Shown here: positions 53,536-55,390 of the stretch, piece by piece
How positions within the stretch are numbered: position 1 is the first letter of the stretch
Layout of the letters: the number at the start of each line of letters is the position of its first letter
Origin: Mucilaginibacter dorajii
GTDB taxonomy: Bacteria; Bacteroidota; Bacteroidia; Sphingobacteriales; Sphingobacteriaceae
DNA: 55,390 nt
Assembly (NCBI RefSeq): GCF_024808255.1
Contig: NZ_JANTYS010000034.1
Span: forward strand, 1-55,390
Direction: 5' to 3'
Made by a program: the position numbers and the translations under genes
Notes under the pieces: model-generated
What the model was told of the DNA's origin: nothing
The model's input: only the letters and a program-made list of their open reading frames with translations
Database searches by the model: none

Positions 53536-53554
53536 GGTGAGCATCTGGTGAGCG
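53536..53554 (+). repeat. Putative recombinase arm sites, right end
   Basis: GGTGAGCA (53536-53543) and GGTGAGCG (53547-53554), 11-bp period, match the left-end words. They are 50-68 bp inside attR. Confidence 0.55.
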
Positions 53555-53603
53555 CCAGGTTTTTAGAAAGTAAAATCATTGATTTTCAAAGATATAAGGG
53601 CAT

Positions 53604-53626
53604 GGTTCGAGTCCCGTCCATTCCGC
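53604..53626 (+). repeat. attR (right 23-bp repeat)
   Basis: Identical to 27667-27689, the T-loop to acceptor part of tRNA-Asp. The rest of a tRNA is missing here, as expected of a target duplication by integration. Confidence 0.92.
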
Positions 53627-53636
53627 AGAAAAGAGC

Positions 53637-53666
53637 AAAAGCCTTACTGAAAAGTAGGGCTTTTTT
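53637..53666 (+). terminator. Terminator after attR, probably the original tRNA-Asp terminator
   Basis: AAAAGCCTTACT (53637-53648), loop GAAA, AGTAGGGCTTTT (53653-53664), 12 bp with one G-T pair, and T-run. It lies 11 bp after attR, the same place relative to the tRNA end as the left-end terminator, so it is likely the pre-integration one. Confidence 0.75.
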
Positions 53667-53742
53667 GCGTTTGCAACTTTTTAGATTTCTGAGTCATTAA
53701 GGGAGGATCAAGCAGAAAAGTTGTGGGAGAATAAAAAAGCAT

Positions 53743-54033
53743 TTGTTTTGTGGATATAAACAATCAATCCGAATACTCTTGTCATCAGCATACGAAACAC
53801 TTGTCCGCCTTATCTTACCAGAAGGCCTTTTAGAATATTTTGAACTTACCGATGTCCTCACATCTGAAAATGGAGAGTTGAATATTTACCTGGAGGAGAA
53901 GAACCTTGCCCCATCTGGTTACGATAAATCCCAATTGGAGTCTAAAGGTTTTTTACCGGAGACAGCTATTCAGGATTTCCCTATCCGGGGCCATAAAGTA
54001 GGATCAGACTCCAAAACTAAACTTCCCCATTAA
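53743..54033 (+). pseudogene. Truncated ISAon1-type transposase N-terminal protein
   Basis: A 96-codon frame. LILPEGLLEYFELTDVL...IYLEEKNLAPSGYDKSQLESKGFLPETAIQDFPIRGHKV is the ISAon1-family transposase N-terminal region. After FPIRGHKV the reading continues for ten unrelated residues (GSDSKTKLPH) into the end of anmK, so the C-terminal part is lost. The family's DDE transposase ORF, normally next to it, is absent. A remnant, probably inactive; lies outside attR, so it predates or is independent of the island. Confidence 0.7.
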
Positions 54034-55191
54034 AACCTTCGGGTTATTGCCAATGCCGATAGGCTCACCGCACAGCGCTTCATTGCCCAATAGTGCAAAT
54101 AAAATGGCCTCTTTAGCATCGGGCTCGATGCCCAATTCGTTTGTATCGGCGATACGCCCAAAAGTATTTTTTAATTCGGCTATTACAAATGGGTTTCTTG
54201 CGCCACCACCGCTTACAAATATTTTAAGATCAGCAGCAGCAATGTTTGTATTTATAAAATTGATGATCGATACAGCGGTAAAAGTGCTCAACGTGCTAAC
54301 CAGGTCTTCCTTCGGGATATTTTCCGTTCCGGATGCTTTTTGAGCTTGGTCGACATACATTAAATTAAACAGTTCGGGACCGGTTGTTTTGGGCGCTTGT
54401 TCTGTAAAAAATGCGTGGTTTAATAAAGCAGTTAACAGGCTCTCATTTACAGAACCGCTATTGGCTATTTTTGAATCTTCGTCATAATCTTTACCAAAAT
54501 GCAGCCTGCAGGCCGCGTCGATCAAGGTATTGCCTGGCCCAATATCGGTACATAAAACTTTACTGGTGTCACCATCGGCAGGTAAATAAGTAAGGTTGGC
54601 AATACCACCAATATTGAGGAGGATCCTGTTTTCGCCGGGTCTGCTTCCTAACAGCACATCGCCATATAAAGCTAAAGGTGCACCTTCGCCACCGGCTGCT
54701 ATATGCTTTTGCCTGAAATCACTGATAGTTAATATGCCTGTTTTTACAGCCAGGTGATCGCCGTCGCCTATCTGAAGTGTGGCGTTTGGATACCCTATTT
54801 GCTTATGCAGCCTTTTAGGAGCATGATAAATGGTTTGCCCGTGGCTTGCAATAAAATCAACCGAAGATGGGGTAATATGCCAATCCGAAAGCGCCTCTAA
54901 CACTAGTTCACCATGATAGTTGCCGATGAAGGCATTGAGTAAAGTTAGCTTCTCTAAATCGACAGTTTTTTTTGCGAATACGCTTTGCACTTCACTTTTA
55001 AAACTGTGAGAATACGGGATGGTTGTAAATTGTATCAATTCAAATTGGGTGTTCGTTCCGTTACCTGTAAACCGGCACAGTGCAATGTCGAGGCCATCGA
55101 GGGAGGTGCCAGACATAAGACCGATGCCCAACCGGCTTGTTTTTTGGGTTACATTAAAAAGTTTTTGCAGATTTTGATTTAAAGGTAACAT
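54004..55191 (-). CDS. anmK: Anhydro-N-acetylmuramic acid kinase
   Basis: A 395-residue AnmK, which phosphorylates and opens 1,6-anhydro-MurNAc in murein recycling. Seen: GIGLMSGTSLDGLDIALCRF (about 22-41, phosphate loop), FIASHGQTIYHAP, LQIGDGDHLA, NIGGIANLTYLPA, TDIGPGNTLID and FVSGGGARNPF. All match the family in order. Its 3' end overlaps the transposase fragment. The divergent downstream gene, a glucosamine-6-phosphate deaminase start, fits the same recycling pathway. Confidence 0.95.
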   Translation of the reverse strand: MLPLNQNLQKLFNVTQKTSRLGIGLMSGTSLDGLDIALCRFTGNGTNTQFELIQFTTIPYSHSFKSEVQSVFAKKTVDLEKLTLLNAFIGNYHGELVLEALSDWHITPSSVDFIASHGQTIYHAPKRLHKQIGYPNATLQIGDGDHLAVKTGILTISDFRQKHIAAGGEGAPLALYGDVLLGSRPGENRILLNIGGIANLTYLPADGDTSKVLCTDIGPGNTLIDAACRLHFGKDYDEDSKIANSGSVNESLLTALLNHAFFTEQAPKTTGPELFNLMYVDQAQKASGTENIPKEDLVSTLSTFTAVSIINFINTNIAAADLKIFVSGGGARNPFVIAELKNTFGRIADTNELGIEPDAKEAILFALLGNEALCGEPIGIGNNPKVLMGKFSFGV

Positions 55192-55261
55192 CCGGTTAAA
55201 TTACTTATTTGTTGCCCGTTTACAAAAGTTTAAATAATGGATGCGCTAAGTAAATATCTGA

Positions 55262-55269
55262 TATATTTG
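55262..55269 (+). promoter_or_regulatory. Possible -7 box of the partial deaminase gene
   Basis: TATATTTG fits TAnnTTTG and is 26 bp before the ATG. No -33 TTTG at the right spacing was seen. Confidence 0.35.
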
Positions 55270-55295
55270 TTTTCAACCAAATTCAACCCCATCCC

Positions 55296-55390
55296 ATGGC
55301 CCGATTAAATTTATTGGAAGAGACCCGGTACGAGAAGCTGCCGGTGAGCGTTTATGGCAACCAGCAGGAAGCATCACTGGCGGTAGCAGG
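55296..55390 (+). CDS. Probable glucosamine-6-phosphate deaminase, 5' end only
   Basis: 31 codons, cut by the window edge: MARLNLLEETRYEKLPVSVYG then NQQEASLAVAG. This start resembles the long Bacteroidota NagB-type deaminase (from memory), and it is divergent from anmK, which fits amino-sugar recycling. With only 31 residues the call is tentative. Confidence 0.55.
   Translation, partial: MARLNLLEETRYEKLPVSVYGNQQEASLAVA

Larger units (their letters stand above)
27667..53603. mobile_element. Genomic island integrated into the tRNA-Asp 3' end (about 25.9 kb)
   Basis: Bounded by identical 23-bp repeats of the T-arm/acceptor end of tRNA-Asp, at 27667-27689 and 53604-53626. A tyrosine recombinase lies 250 bp inside the left end. 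Cargo is defence-like: a DUF6922/AbiEii pair, a glycosylase/HEPN/DUF488 operon, a methylase-helicase-GIY-YIG trio, a Septu-like pair, an NdpA-like/membrane pair and a GYF-HEPN gene. No relaxase, type IV coupling protein, conjugation or phage structural gene is seen, so any transfer would have to be helped in trans. A second integrase with HTH genes at 32.2-34.3 kb suggests that the island is composite. Confidence 0.92.
53233..53742. other. Right end of the island and junction, non-coding
   Basis: An AT-rich spacer after the GYF/HEPN gene, holding recombinase-type short repeats (53536-53554), attR (53604-53626) and a terminator (53637-53666). No protein-like frame is seen until the transposase fragment at 53743. 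Confidence 0.7.

Overview
The window looks like a Bacteroidota chromosome, most likely Sphingobacteriaceae (Mucilaginibacter/Pedobacter-like). This rests on protein character (DUF4249 lipoproteins, STN-type TonB receptor, MG2-domain protein, outer-membrane barrel, Bacteroidota-type carotenoid desaturase), on promoter boxes of the form TAnnTTTG, and on weak Shine-Dalgarno use. Genus is an inference; no rRNA is present.

Layout. 1-27.6 kb is ordinary chromosome: a degraded gene end, a carotenoid desaturase with an L-Ala-D/L-Glu-type epimerase, a rhomboid protease with an M14 carboxypeptidase, YjbR, an outer-membrane barrel, peptidase T, two GNAT acetyltransferases, an S9 peptidase, a small lipoprotein, the rimP-nusA-infB operon, and a surface-uptake cluster (STN/TonB receptor, two tandem DUF4249 lipoproteins, MG2-domain protein). 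A tRNA-Asp(GTC) gene follows at 27615-27688.

From 27667 to 53626 lies an integrated genomic island of about 25.9 kb. It is bounded by a 23-bp direct repeat of the tRNA-Asp 3' end (27667-27689 and 53604-53626) and carries a tyrosine recombinase next to the tRNA. Short GGTGAGCA sites near both ends look like recombinase arm sites. No relaxase, conjugation or phage structural genes are visible. Its content is almost entirely defence-like: (a) a DUF6922/AbiEii-type toxin-antitoxin pair with a winged-helix gene and palindromic operators; (b) a second integrase, two small HTH proteins and a 630-bp non-coding block full of hairpins; (c) a four-gene minus-strand operon of a uracil-DNA-glycosylase-like protein, an Rx4H (HEPN-like) protein, a DUF488 protein with an N-terminal DUF4065/Panacea-like region, and an unrecognised protein; (d) an MmeI-like adenine methyltransferase with no visible nuclease motif, followed by an SF2 helicase and a GIY-YIG nuclease; (e) a Septu-like ATPase/HNH pair; (f) a NdpA/YejK-like protein coupled to a membrane protein; (g) a GYF_2-domain protein with a C-terminal HEPN motif. 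Blocks c, d, f and g are the best candidates for undescribed or poorly described antiphage systems.

Right of the island, the original tRNA terminator appears to survive (53637-53666). It is followed by a truncated ISAon1-type transposase fragment, anmK (anhydro-MurNAc kinase) on the minus strand and, divergently, the start of a probable glucosamine-6-phosphate deaminase, a pair that fits cell-wall amino-sugar recycling.
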